From assembly GCA_964244495.1 (NCBI GenBank), contig CAXTIU010000010.1:94757-158756 (forward strand): a stretch of DNA of 64,000 nucleotides, given 5' to 3'. The stretch comes from RH-AL1 sp964244495. Its GTDB lineage: Bacteria; Pseudomonadota; Alphaproteobacteria; Rhizobiales; Beijerinckiaceae. Shown here in pieces: positions 32,985 to 41,682 of this stretch (the stretch's first letter is position 1; every line of letters starts with the position of its first letter). The translations under genes were made by a program, and so were the position numbers. The notes under the pieces were generated by a model that worked only from the letters and a program-made list of their open reading frames with translations, searched no databases and had not been told where the DNA came from.

Positions 32985-34507
32985 CGGGTGGCTCTTGCCT
33001 TGGCTGAGTACACGGCTGGCAGCGTGACGGTGAAGGTCGAGCCCGAGCCGAGTTCGGACGCGACGCTGACGTTGCCGCCGAGGCGGCGGGCGAGGTTGCG
33101 GACATAGGCGAGGCCGATGCCTTCGCCAGGCTTGTCCTGTTCGCCCGAGCGGCGGAAGAGTTCGAAGATCCGCTCGAAGTCCTTCGCCTCGATCCCGCGA
33201 CCGTTGTCGGTAACAGCATAGCGCACGGCGACACCCCGCGTCTCGCCGGAAACGACGATGCGCCCGGGCCTGCCGGGATGGAGGTACTTGGTGGCGTTCT
33301 CGATGAGGTTGCCGAAGATCTGCTCGATCGCGAGACGGTCGCTGACGAGGTCCGGCAGATCCTCGGCGATCGTCAACGTCGCGTCGTTGGCGGCGAGTTG
33401 CTGGGCCAGGCTCTCGCCCTGCTGCTCCAGCAGCGAGCGGAGGTCGATCGTCTGGGGGGTCAGCACGCGGCGTCCCTCGCGCGACAGCTTGAGGATGGCG
33501 TTGATCAGGCGGTCCATCTTCGCCGTCGAGGTTCGGATGAAGCCGAGCGCTTCCGGCAGGTCGGTCTCGATGGCGGCGCGCCGGTCGGGCGTGACGAGCT
33601 GCGGGGCCTGCGCCTGCGCCTCGGCGAGCAGGGCGCCGATGTCGGAGCGCACCGCTTCCAGCTCGCTGGTGAAGCCCATCACGTTGACGAGCGGCGCGCG
33701 CAGGTCGTGGCTGACGATGTAGGCGAAGCGCTGGATCTCGTCGTTGGCCGCCTGCAGGTCGGCGACGCGCGCGGCGACGAGACCTTCAAGGTTGTCGTTG
33801 GTGTGGCGCAGCTCGTCCTGCGCGCGCAGCAGGGTCAGCGTCGAGCGCTTGGAGAAGGCGTTCACGTAGGCGGCGAGCGCCAGCACGAGCGCGATGCTGA
33901 CGAGGCTCGCCACGGCGAGGAGCCGCGTGTTGGTCTCGGCGTCGGCGGATTGGGCGGCCTGCGTCCGCTCCTCCTGCGCCTCGAGGGCGGCGACGTCGTC
34001 TCGGATGTGCCGCATGTAGGCGTTGCCGGCGTCGGTCTTCACCAGCGCGAGGGAGCCGCCGTGGTCGCCGCCCTCATAAAGCTCGATGGTCTTGGCGAGT
34101 TCCGCGAACTTGGCTTCGATCTCCGGCTGGAGTCGATCGAGGACCAGCATCTGCGTCGCGTTGCTCGCCGACAAGTGTTCCAGATCGCGCAGCGCGCCGG
34201 GCGCCTCGGCGATGCCCACCGCATAAGGCTTCAGGTAGTTGACGTTGCCGGTGAGGAGGTAGCCACGCTGGCCCGTTTCGGCGTCCTGCACGAGGGTCAG
34301 CAGCCTGTAGGCTTCGGACTGCACCTTCAGGGTGCGGGTGACGGACGCGTTGAAGCGATGGTTGCTGATCAGCAGCCACACCGACCCGGCGGCGACCAGC
34401 AGCAGCAGAAGGAAGCCGCCGAGGAGCGGCAGCCGCGTGCTCGCCTCCCGCCAGGTCGCGGGGACACTCGAACGGCTCGGGACCACCGCTGAGCTGAGGG
34501 CTGACAT
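32981..34507 (-). CDS. CHASE3-type sensor histidine kinase
   Basis: 508 residues. A first membrane helix at about 30-50 (LGGFLLLLLVAAGSVWLLIS), an extracytoplasmic CHASE3 domain (ETGQRGYLLTGNVNYLKPY), a second helix (VASLVSIALVLALAAYVNAF), a coiled segment, then HisKA with the phosphorylated His in YIVSHDLRAPLVNVMGF, and HATPase with NLIENATKYLHPGRPGR, VTDNGRGIE and GEGIGLAYVRNLARRLGGN. The signal is unknown. ATG 34507 has AGGAAAGG 7 bases upstream; the frame also opens at 34531. First gene of the three-gene operon with the two REC proteins. Confidence 0.9.
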   Translation of the reverse strand: MSALSSAVVPSRSSVPATWREASTRLPLLGGFLLLLLVAAGSVWLLISNHRFNASVTRTLKVQSEAYRLLTLVQDAETGQRGYLLTGNVNYLKPYAVGIAEAPGALRDLEHLSASNATQMLVLDRLQPEIEAKFAELAKTIELYEGGDHGGSLALVKTDAGNAYMRHIRDDVAALEAQEERTQAAQSADAETNTRLLAVASLVSIALVLALAAYVNAFSKRSTLTLLRAQDELRHTNDNLEGLVAARVADLQAANDEIQRFAYIVSHDLRAPLVNVMGFTSELEAVRSDIGALLAEAQAQAPQLVTPDRRAAIETDLPEALGFIRTSTAKMDRLINAILKLSREGRRVLTPQTIDLRSLLEQQGESLAQQLAANDATLTIAEDLPDLVSDRLAIEQIFGNLIENATKYLHPGRPGRIVVSGETRGVAVRYAVTDNGRGIEAKDFERIFELFRRSGEQDKPGEGIGLAYVRNLARRLGGNVSVASELGSGSTFTVTLPAVYSAKARATR

Positions 34508-34596
34508 CGACGGCCTTTCCTGGGATTTCACGCTGGGCGCCCAGCCATGGGGGAGTCACGCGCCGGTCTTCGCAGACGGCGTGCGCTTTTCCAAGT

Positions 34597-34632
34597 CTCA
34601 CCACCCTCACGCGTCTCACCGCGCTCACGAGC
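34597..34632. repeat. Four 9-bp degenerate repeats NCTCACNNN
   Basis: CTCAC begins at 34597, 34606, 34615 and 34624, exactly 9 bases apart, in the divergent region between the CHASE3 kinase and dapB. The surrounding 283 bases (34508-34790) must hold both promoters. The repeats may be a binding array or a decayed microsatellite. Confidence 0.5.
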
Positions 34633-34790
34633 GTCGCGTTCTTACCAGCGCCACGACGTCGGGAACACTCATGACGAAAGGCGGTCGCGCCGCCGTCCTC
34701 GCTCCGTTTCGCCCGCGGCGGCTCTTCCGCTCCCGCGCGCCGCGTCCTATAGCTGGCGACACGATCGGGGATGGTCCGGGACGCGTGGGT

Positions 34791-35603
34791 ATGGCGGATT
34801 TGCGGATCGTGGTGGCCGGGGCCGCCGGCCGGATGGGCCGGATCGTCATACGTCTGCTCGAGACGACGCCCGGCGTGGCGCTGTGGGGCGCGCTCGGCCG
34901 CACCGGATCGCCCGCGCTCGGCGCCGACGCGGGCGCCCTCGCCGGCGGCGGCCCGCGCGGCGTCCCGGTCGCCGACGACGCGCTGGCGGCGGTCGTCGAG
35001 GCCGACGCCATCATCGATTTCTCGACGCCGGCGACCAGCGTGGCGCTGGTGGAACTCGCCGCCCAGGCTCGTATCGTCCACGTGATCGGCACGACCGGCC
35101 TGACCCCCGACGACCACGGCAGGATCAGGGCGGCGGCGCGGCACGCCACGATCGTCTGCTCCGGCAACATGAGCCTCGGCGTCAACCTCCTGGCGGCGCT
35201 GGTCCGGGAGGCGGCGCGGGCGACCGGCGCGGCCTACGACGTGGAGATCGTGGAGATGCACCACCGCATGAAGGTCGACGCCCCTTCCGGGACCGCGCTC
35301 CTGCTGGGCGAGGCGGCCGCCGCCGGGCGCGACGTGGCCCTCGCCGAGGCCTCCGTGCGCGGTCGCGACGGCGTGACCGGCGCGCGCGAGCGGGGCAGGA
35401 TCGGCTTCGCGTCGCTGCGCGGCGGCACCGTCGTCGGCGACCATAGCGTCATCTTCGCCGGCGACGGCGAACGCATCGAGCTGGCCCACAAGGGCGAGGA
35501 CCGCGCGATCTACGGGCGCGGCGCGATCAGGGCCGCCCTGTGGGCGCGGGGGCGCAAGCCGGGGCTGTACACCATGACGGACGTTCTGGGGCTTTCCCCT
35601 TGA
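34791..35603 (+). CDS. dapB: 4-hydroxy-tetrahydrodipicolinate reductase
   Basis: 270-residue NAD(P)H-dependent enzyme of the diaminopimelate/lysine pathway. The Rossmann motif is IVVAGAAGRMGRIVIRLLE, then IIDFSTPATSV, IGTTGLTPDD, the catalytic segment VEIVEMHHRMKVDAPSGTAL with the His and Lys (HHRMKVDAPSGT), and a typical end GLYTMTDVLGL. ATG 34791 gives the family start MADLRIVVAG. gpmA follows after 51 bases on the same strand. Length is normal. Confidence 0.95.
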   Translation: MADLRIVVAGAAGRMGRIVIRLLETTPGVALWGALGRTGSPALGADAGALAGGGPRGVPVADDALAAVVEADAIIDFSTPATSVALVELAAQARIVHVIGTTGLTPDDHGRIRAAARHATIVCSGNMSLGVNLLAALVREAARATGAAYDVEIVEMHHRMKVDAPSGTALLLGEAAAAGRDVALAEASVRGRDGVTGARERGRIGFASLRGGTVVGDHSVIFAGDGERIELAHKGEDRAIYGRGAIRAALWARGRKPGLYTMTDVLGLSP

Positions 35604-35654
35604 TCCACCGGCGGATCAACTCATGGGCCGGCGTGCCGACGGAAGGATTTCAAG

Positions 35655-36281
35655 ATGGATCGCGTGCTGGTTCTCCTCCGCCACGGACAAAGCGAGTGGA
35701 ATCTCAAGAACCTCTTCACCGGCTGGCGCGATCCGGGCCTGTCGCCGCGCGGCACCGCCGAGGCGGCGGCGGCGGGTGTGGCGCTGAAGAAGGCCGGGCT
35801 GCGCTTCGAGCGTGCCTTCTCCTCCGACCTGAGCCGCGCGCTGGAAACACTGAGGACCGCGCGGGCGGCGCTCGGCCAGGATGATCTCGAACCGGTCGTC
35901 GCTGCCGCCCTGCGCGAGCGCGACTACGGCGACCTGTCCGGCCTGAACAAGGATGAGGCACGCGCCAAATGGGGCGAGGAGCAGGTCCACGTCTGGCGAC
36001 GCTCCTACGACACGCCGCCGCCGGGCGGCGAGAGCCTGCGCGACACGGTCGCCCGCACCCTGCCCTACTACAACCAGGCGATCCTGCCCGCCGTTCTGCG
36101 GGGCGAACGCGTGCTGGTCGCGGCGCACGGCAACAGCCTGCGCGCGCTGGTCATGGTGCTCGACGGGCTGGACCCGACGACGATCCCATCGGTGGAGATC
36201 GCGACCGGGATCCCCATCGTCTACAGGCTCGGCGCCGACAGCCTGGTGGTTTCCAAGACGATCCTCGAACCGGTCATCTAG
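35655..36281 (+). CDS. gpmA: 2,3-bisphosphoglycerate-dependent phosphoglycerate mutase
   Basis: 208-residue short-form enzyme interconverting 3- and 2-phosphoglycerate. Motifs: VLLRHGQSEWNLKNLFTGW with catalytic His10, SDLSRALETL, the second acid ERDYGDLSGLNKDE, PPPGGESLRDTV and the second His in LVAAHGNSLRALVMVLDGL. The length (about 40 residues shorter than E. coli GpmA) is usual for alphaproteobacteria. Lies downstream of dapB and may share its transcript; gap, pgk and fba lie within 12 kb but in other units. Confidence 0.95.
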   Translation: MDRVLVLLRHGQSEWNLKNLFTGWRDPGLSPRGTAEAAAAGVALKKAGLRFERAFSSDLSRALETLRTARAALGQDDLEPVVAAALRERDYGDLSGLNKDEARAKWGEEQVHVWRRSYDTPPPGGESLRDTVARTLPYYNQAILPAVLRGERVLVAAHGNSLRALVMVLDGLDPTTIPSVEIATGIPIVYRLGADSLVVSKTILEPVI

Positions 36282-36436
36282 GCTTGCGAACAGGTCACCC
36301 CTCCCATGCGACCGCGAGCTGGAAGGAACGATCCCGCCGAACGGCTTGTTTCGTTCACTCACCGATCGCGTCAGCCTGACGCAACCTTGATTCGGGACAA
36401 GGGTCGCGCGAGGCTTCGCGTGACCGGGATTGTAGA

Positions 36437-36967
36437 ATGCCGCACCTCGAAATCCTCCTCGTCGACGACGATCCCCTGATCCGGCACGTGATCGCCGACG
36501 AACTGGAGGAGGTCGGTCACTTCGTGACGCCGGCCGTCGGACCGGAGGCCGCCCTCGAGCTCCTGCACGGGAAAGACACCTACGACCTGATCCTCATCGA
36601 CTACACGATGCCGGGCATGTCGGGGTTCGACCTTGCCAAGCTGGTGCTGCGGATCGATCCCCAGGCCAAGCTCGCCATCCTCACGGGCCACGCGGACTTG
36701 CCGGAGCAGCCGCCCTGTCCCGTGCTGACCAAAGGGGTGCGGATGAGCGAGCTGATCAAGGCTGTCGAGGCGGTCGCGGCGGGCGAGCCGGTCCAGCTCG
36801 CCCACGACGCCTCGGCGACGCGCGTCGACCTGCTCGTCGACCAGATGTCCACCAAGCCGGCGGTCGGCGGCGTGCGCGGCGCGATGGGCGCGACTTACGA
36901 GGCGCCCGCCGACGAGGCGATGCCCGACGCCTTCGCCTCGATCCTCGATCGGCTGCCGAGCAAGTAA
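36437..36967 (+). CDS. Response regulator receiver protein
   Basis: 176 residues: receiver domain with acidic pair VDDDPLIRHVIADELEEVG, phospho-acceptor Asp55 in LILIDYTMPGMSGFDLAKL and Thr in LAILTGHADL. The Lys usually in the K-P step appears as LTKGVRM. The C-terminal 50 residues are not a known output domain. ATG 36437; alkB follows after 8 bases, so the two are probably cotranscribed. No kinase is adjacent. Confidence 0.85.
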   Translation: MPHLEILLVDDDPLIRHVIADELEEVGHFVTPAVGPEAALELLHGKDTYDLILIDYTMPGMSGFDLAKLVLRIDPQAKLAILTGHADLPEQPPCPVLTKGVRMSELIKAVEAVAAGEPVQLAHDASATRVDLLVDQMSTKPAVGGVRGAMGATYEAPADEAMPDAFASILDRLPSK

Positions 36968-36975
36968 GCGGCACG

Positions 36976-37620
36976 GTGCCGACGGTCGGGTTCGAAGTGG
37001 CGCCGGGGCTCAGGTACGTCCCCGGCTATCTCGACGGGGACCGGCAGGCCGCCCTGCTGCGGGACGTGAGGGCTGTCCTGTCGGGCGCCCCGCTGTACCG
37101 GCCGACCATGCCGCGCACCGGCGCGCCCCTTTCCGTCGCCATGAGCAACTGCGGTCGCCTCGGCTGGATCTCGGACCGCGCCGGCTACCGCTACGCCGCC
37201 GTCCATCCGGACACCGGTCGACCTTGGCCCGCCATCCCGACGCGCGCCGCCGAAGCATGGTCGGACCTGTGCGAAGGCTCACCGGCGCCCGAAGCCTGCC
37301 TCGTCAACTACTACGCCGCCGGCGCCCGCATGGGCCTGCACCAGGATCGCGACGAGGAAGACCTCGCCGCGCCGGTCCTGTCCCTCTCGCTCGGCGACAC
37401 GGGCGTGTTTCGCTTCGGCGGGACGGCACGGCGCGATCCGACCCGCAGCCTCAGGCTCGCGTCGGGCGACGCGCTCGTGCTAGGGGGCGCGGCCCGTCTG
37501 GCCTTCCACGGCATCGACCGAGTGCTGGGCGGCACGTCGCGCCTGCTGGCGGAAGGCGGGCGGTTCAACCTCACCCTTCGCCGCGTGACGGCCGGATCGG
37601 CGACGGACGACCGGCCCTAA
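36976..37620 (+). CDS. alkB: AlkB-family 2-oxoglutarate/Fe(II) dioxygenase
   Basis: 214 residues. The enzyme family removes methyl lesions (1-methyladenine, 3-methylcytosine) from DNA and RNA by oxidation. The iron ligands are seen as His122-x-Asp124 in LHQDRDEED and His178 in LAFHGIDRVL, and the 2-oxoglutarate-binding Arg residues in GGRFNLTLRR. The N-terminal nucleotide-recognition region (SVAMSNCGRLGWISD, RPWPAIP) matches E. coli AlkB. GTG start at 36976, 8 bases after the response regulator gene. Its TAA overlaps the TAG of grpE on the other strand by 3 bases. Confidence 0.92.
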   Translation: MPTVGFEVAPGLRYVPGYLDGDRQAALLRDVRAVLSGAPLYRPTMPRTGAPLSVAMSNCGRLGWISDRAGYRYAAVHPDTGRPWPAIPTRAAEAWSDLCEGSPAPEACLVNYYAAGARMGLHQDRDEEDLAAPVLSLSLGDTGVFRFGGTARRDPTRSLRLASGDALVLGGAARLAFHGIDRVLGGTSRLLAEGGRFNLTLRRVTAGSATDDRP

Positions 37621-38264
37621 CTCGGCTTGGCGTCGGGGTTGGCGGCATCGTGCTTGACGGTGTCGGGCTTGGGTCCGCCGCGCGAGACGCCGACCTTCGC
37701 GGCGCGCAGCGTGCGCTCGCCGATCTGGTAGCCCTGCTCGACGACCTGCATGACGGTGCCGTTGGCGACGCCCGGGTCCGGCACCTCGAACAGCACCTCG
37801 TGCTGGTTGGGATCGAACCTCTTGCCCATCGGCTCCATCCTGCGCACGCCGAAGCGGCCGAGGCGGGAAAGGAAGTCGCGCTCGGTCAGGTCGATCCCTT
37901 CGATGAAGCTCTTGATCGCCGGATCGGCGGCCTCACGCGTTTCCGCTGGCACGGCGTCGATGGCGCGACGCAGGTTGTCGGCGAAGGTGAGCATGTCACG
38001 GGCGAACGAGGTCACGCCGTAGGCCTTGGCGTCGCTCACCTCCCGCTCGGTGCGCCGGCGGAGGTTCTCCATCTCCGCGAGCGCGCGCAGCGACCGGTCC
38101 TTGAGGTCGGCGTTCTCCGCCTGCAGCGCTTCGAGCACCTTGAAGGGATCGGGCCCTTCCCCCGACGGGGAGGAAGAGAAAGCCGACGCGTGCGCCGCCG
38201 TGGCATCCGCCGAAACCGGCCGTCCGTCGTTCACGTCCGCCTGCTCGCGATTGGTATCGTTCAT
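37617..38264 (-). CDS. grpE: GrpE, DnaK nucleotide-exchange factor
   Basis: 215-residue cofactor of the DnaK chaperone. A polar, acidic N terminus (about 60 residues) precedes the long coiled coil (LEALQAENADLKDRSLRALA, EMENLRRRTEREVSDAKAYG) and the beta domain with the family signature VNPNQHEVLF-like KRFDPNQHEVLFEVPDPGVA then VVEQGYQIGERTLRAAKVGV. ATG 38264. dnaK and dnaJ are not next to it. Convergent and overlapping at the stop with alkB. Confidence 0.95.
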   Translation of the reverse strand: MNDTNREQADVNDGRPVSADATAAHASAFSSSPSGEGPDPFKVLEALQAENADLKDRSLRALAEMENLRRRTEREVSDAKAYGVTSFARDMLTFADNLRRAIDAVPAETREAADPAIKSFIEGIDLTERDFLSRLGRFGVRRMEPMGKRFDPNQHEVLFEVPDPGVANGTVMQVVEQGYQIGERTLRAAKVGVSRGGPKPDTVKHDAANPDAKPS

Positions 38265-38448
38265 GAGACCTTACGTTATTTCGCCTTTGGGAGCCGACTC
38301 CATATCAGTTCCGCCGCGCCAAATATCAAGCGTGGAGGCCGGGATCGGCCGGGCAGGCCGCTCGGGCGTTGTGGGGCGCGGTCGCGGTCGCGACGGCCGC
38401 GGGAGCATCGAGGCGCTCGGGCCTCGATCCGACCTCGGAGACAACACC

Positions 38449-38652
38449 TTGATTTCCACCCGTAACCAGCTGCCCGGCACCATCCTCGAGATCCACGAAG
38501 GCGCCACCACCTCGCACATCATCGTCGACGTGAACGGGGCGAAGGTCTTCGCCTCCATCACCAACGAGGCGGTCGCCGACCTGGGACTCGCCGTCGGCAA
38601 GGAGGCCGGCGCCGTCATCAAGGCATCAGACGTGATGGTCGCGGTGGAGTGA
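38449..38652 (+). CDS. Molbindin-type TOBE-domain molybdate-binding protein
   Basis: 67-residue single TOBE/Mop domain: RNQLPGTILEIHEGATTSHI, VNGAKVFASITNEAVADLGL and GKEAGAVIKASDVMVAVE. Proteins of this size form rings that store or buffer molybdate or tungstate. Start: TTG at 38449 with GGAG about 8 bases upstream; the frame is open further but the family begins here. No molybdate transporter is adjacent. It converges 8 bases from the PHA-system gene. Confidence 0.88.
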   Translation: MISTRNQLPGTILEIHEGATTSHIIVDVNGAKVFASITNEAVADLGLAVGKEAGAVIKASDVMVAVE

Positions 38653-38660
38653 GCCGCCGG

Positions 38661-38987
38661 TCACACCTTCTTGGTGGTGCCGATCCGCAACGTGTCCTGG
38701 GCATTGCTCTTCAGCAGGCCCTCGATCTTGCCGGCCATCGCGGCGAGCAGCCAGGGCAGGTGCACCTCGACGCGAATCTCGGCCGGCTTGACGTCGATCT
38801 CGGCGGTCGCCGTCTGCCCCAGCGCGGCGACGCGCAGGTGGGCGACATCCGCCACCCAGGCCATCTCGGCGTGACCGACCTTCTCGACGTACTGCGTCCG
38901 CAACAGGTCGAAGCGTTCGGTGATCCGTTTCCTCGCCTCGACGACGCCGAGATCGTGCGGGAACGTCATGACGATGGATCGGGACAT
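38661..38987 (-). CDS. Polyhydroxyalkanoate-system family protein
   Basis: 108 residues matching the PHA_gran_rgn family: MSRSIVMTFPHDLGVVEARK, RITERFDLLRTQ, VEVHLPWLLAAMAGKIEGLL and a C-terminal GTTKKV. Members are linked to polyhydroxyalkanoate granules but are not characterised biochemically. ATG 38987 has GGAGAAG at 8 bases; the upstream extension to 39020 is unlikely. No phaC or phasin gene lies nearby. Confidence 0.85.
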   Translation of the reverse strand: MSRSIVMTFPHDLGVVEARKRITERFDLLRTQYVEKVGHAEMAWVADVAHLRVAALGQTATAEIDVKPAEIRVEVHLPWLLAAMAGKIEGLLKSNAQDTLRIGTTKKV

Positions 38988-39098
38988 GGGCGCTTCTCCG
39001 GACGGAGCTAACGTAAGCATTCGGCCGGCGCGTTGTAGGTGGCTGCCGATGTCCGGCAGGTGAACGACCGGCGTCGCACGGCCGCGTCGGGATGGGCG

Positions 39099-40340
39099 CT
39101 ACCGCGACGCCGGCTCGGCCGGGCGCACCCGCAGCGCCTCGACGCCGGGCAGCGCCTTGCCTTCCAGCCATTCGAGGAACGCCCCACCCGCCGTCGACAG
39201 GTAGGTCAGCTCGTCGGTGACGCCGGCGTGGTTCAACGCCGAGACCGTGTCGCCGCCGCCGGCGACCGTCTTGAGCGTCCCGGCCCTGGTCAGGGCGGCG
39301 GCGGCCTGCGCGATGCGGACCGTGCCGCGATCGAAGGGCGGGATCTCGAACGCGCCGAACGGCCCGTTCCAAACCAGCGTCTTCACCGTCTGCAGCAGCG
39401 ACTCGACGTGGAAGATCGAGTCGGGGCCGATGTCGAGGATCATGGTCCCCGGCGGCACCGCGTCGACCGACACGACCTGGTCCGGCGCGCCGGCCGCGAA
39501 GCGCTCCGCCACCACCGCGTCGACCGGCAGCACGATCTCGCAGCCGGCCGCCTTGGCCCTCGCCATGATCGATCGGGCGGTCTCCGCCATGTCGTGCTCG
39601 CAGAGCGAGGCGCCGACCTGCTTGCCGAGCGCTGCCAGGAACGTGTTGGCCATCGCGCCGCCGATCACCAGCACGTCGACGCGGCCGACGAGGTTGCCGA
39701 GCAGGTCGAGCTTGGTCGAGATCTTGGCGCCGCCGACGATCGCGGCAAGCGGGCGCTCGGGATGGCCCAGCGCCTCGCCGAGGTACTTGAGCTCGGCCTC
39801 CATCGCGCGGCCGGCGTAGGCCGGCAAGGCGTGCGCGAGGCCTTCCGTGGTCGCGTGGCCGCGGTGGGCGGCCGAGAAGGCGTCGTTGACGTACACGTCG
39901 CCGAGGCTGGCGAGCCGCGCGACGAAGTCCGGATCGTTGACCGTCTCGCCCTTGTGGAAGCGGACATTCTCCAGCAACAGCACGTCGCCGTCGCCCATGG
40001 CGGCCACCGCCGTCTCCGCGACCGGACCGACGCAGTCGGGCACGAAGGTCACCGCGCGCCCGAGCGCCTCCCCCAGCGCCGGGGCGAGCGGGCGCAGCGA
40101 GTCCGCGGCGCTGGGCCCGCCCTTGGGTCGCCCGAAGTGCGACAGCACGATCACCTTGGCGCCGCCCTCCGCCAGGTCGCGCAGGGTGGGCGCCACGCGG
40201 GCGATGCGGGTGGCATCCCCGATCACGCCGTTCGCCATCGGCACGTTCAGGTCGACGCGGACCAGCACGCGCTTGCCGCGCACGTCGAGGCCGTCGAGCG
40301 AGCGGACGTCGTCCGTCCCGGCCACCTCGTGCTCGGGCAT
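39099..40340 (-). CDS. pgk: Phosphoglycerate kinase
   Basis: 413-residue glycolytic/gluconeogenic enzyme transferring phosphate from 1,3-bisphosphoglycerate to ADP. Signature KRVLVRVDLNVPMANGVIGD, then IVLSHFGRPKGG, LLLENVRFHKGE, VYVNDAFSAAHRGHATTEGL, AIVGGAKISTKLDLLGNLV and the nucleotide loop TVAGGGDTVSALNHAG. ATG 40340 overlaps the TGA of gap (TGATG), the usual gap-pgk coupling. Confidence 0.97.
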   Translation of the reverse strand: MPEHEVAGTDDVRSLDGLDVRGKRVLVRVDLNVPMANGVIGDATRIARVAPTLRDLAEGGAKVIVLSHFGRPKGGPSAADSLRPLAPALGEALGRAVTFVPDCVGPVAETAVAAMGDGDVLLLENVRFHKGETVNDPDFVARLASLGDVYVNDAFSAAHRGHATTEGLAHALPAYAGRAMEAELKYLGEALGHPERPLAAIVGGAKISTKLDLLGNLVGRVDVLVIGGAMANTFLAALGKQVGASLCEHDMAETARSIMARAKAAGCEIVLPVDAVVAERFAAGAPDQVVSVDAVPPGTMILDIGPDSIFHVESLLQTVKTLVWNGPFGAFEIPPFDRGTVRIAQAAAALTRAGTLKTVAGGGDTVSALNHAGVTDELTYLSTAGGAFLEWLEGKALPGVEALRVRPAEPASR

Positions 40341-41347
40341 CAGACGAGCTTGCCCATCGCGACGGCGGTATCGGCCATGCGGTTGGAGAAGCCCCACTCG
40401 TTGTCGTACCAGGACAACACGCGCACGAAGGTGCCGTCGATGACCTTCACCTGATCCATCGCGAAGATGGAGGAATGCGGGTCGTGGTTGAAGTCGACGG
40501 ACACGTTGGGATCCTCGGTGAAGCCGAGGATGCCGCGCAGCTCCTGCGCCGCCGCGCGCTTCACCGCCTCCTTCACTTCCGCCGCGTCCGTCCTGCGCTT
40601 GGCCGTGAACTTGAAGTCCACCACCGAAACGTTGGGGGTGGGGACGCGGATCGACGAGCCGTCGAGCTTGCCGGCGAGTTCCGGCAGCACCAGCCCGACC
40701 GCCTTGGCCGCCCCGGTCGTCGTCGGGATCATCGAGAGCGCCGCCGCCCTGGCGCGGTACAGGTCCTTGTGCATGGTATCGAGGGTCGGCTGGTCGCCGG
40801 TGTAGGAGTGGATCGTCGTCATGAAGCCGTGCTCGATGCCGATGGCGTCGTTCATCACCTTGGCGACCGGCGCGAGGCAGTTCGTCGTGCAGGAGGCGTT
40901 GGACACCACGACGTGCTCGCGGGTGAGCTTGTCGTGGTTGACCCCGTAGACGACGGTGAGGTCGGACTTGTCGCCCGGCGCCGACACCAGCACGCGCTTG
41001 GCGCCGGCCTGGAGGTGCAGCGCCGCCTTCTCCCGCGCCGTGAAGAGGCCGGTGCACTCCATCGCGATGTCGACGTTCATGTCGCGATGCGGCAGCTCGG
41101 CCGGGTTGCGGATGGCGGTGACCTTGATCGGCCCGGTGCCGACGTCGATCGTGTCGCCGGCGACGCTCACCGTGCCGGGGAACCGCCCGTGGATGGAATC
41201 GTAGCGCATGAGGTGCGCGTTGGTTTCGACCGGCCCGAGGTCGTTGATGGCGACGACCTCGATGTCCTTGCGGCCCGATTCCACGATGGCGCGCAGGACG
41301 TTGCGCCCGATGCGTCCGAACCCGTTGATCGCAACCCGCACAGCCAT
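40340..41347 (-). CDS. gap: Glyceraldehyde-3-phosphate dehydrogenase, type I
   Basis: 335-residue NAD-dependent enzyme. N-terminal Rossmann VRVAINGFGRIGRNVLRAIV, catalytic Cys153 in SNASCTTNCLAPVAKV, then HSYTGDQPTLD and the C-terminal SWYDNEWGFSNRM. First gene of the gap-pgk pair. The upstream 335 bases (41,348-41,682) separate it from the divergent DUF4164-zapA genes. In related genomes tkt stands between zapA/DUF4164 and gap; it is absent here. Confidence 0.97.
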   Translation of the reverse strand: MAVRVAINGFGRIGRNVLRAIVESGRKDIEVVAINDLGPVETNAHLMRYDSIHGRFPGTVSVAGDTIDVGTGPIKVTAIRNPAELPHRDMNVDIAMECTGLFTAREKAALHLQAGAKRVLVSAPGDKSDLTVVYGVNHDKLTREHVVVSNASCTTNCLAPVAKVMNDAIGIEHGFMTTIHSYTGDQPTLDTMHKDLYRARAAALSMIPTTTGAAKAVGLVLPELAGKLDGSSIRVPTPNVSVVDFKFTAKRRTDAAEVKEAVKRAAAQELRGILGFTEDPNVSVDFNHDPHSSIFAMDQVKVIDGTFVRVLSWYDNEWGFSNRMADTAVAMGKLV

Positions 41348-41682
41348 GGTTCCAAGCTCCTCGCATCGCCCTTACGGCGCCAACGCGGCACGCCGGATGC
41401 CGCAGGATCGCGGTGGCCCCGGCGCTCCCCGCACGGGGACGACGATCTTCGCCTCGCCGTCCTCCGATCGCGCTTTCATGGATCAGGCGGCGCGGACGAG
41501 GGCGAGTGCATAACAGGTCGAACCTCCCTGTCAACGCGAGCGATCGCACGGGCCAGGGTGATGCCCGAGGCGAGCGCGGCGTCCCACCGTACCCGCTCGC
41601 ATGTGGGCAACGCGTCGGCCGCGTTGACGCCCGTTCGCCCATCGCGCCAAATGTCGCCTCCTCCGCGAGCACGCGACATCCC

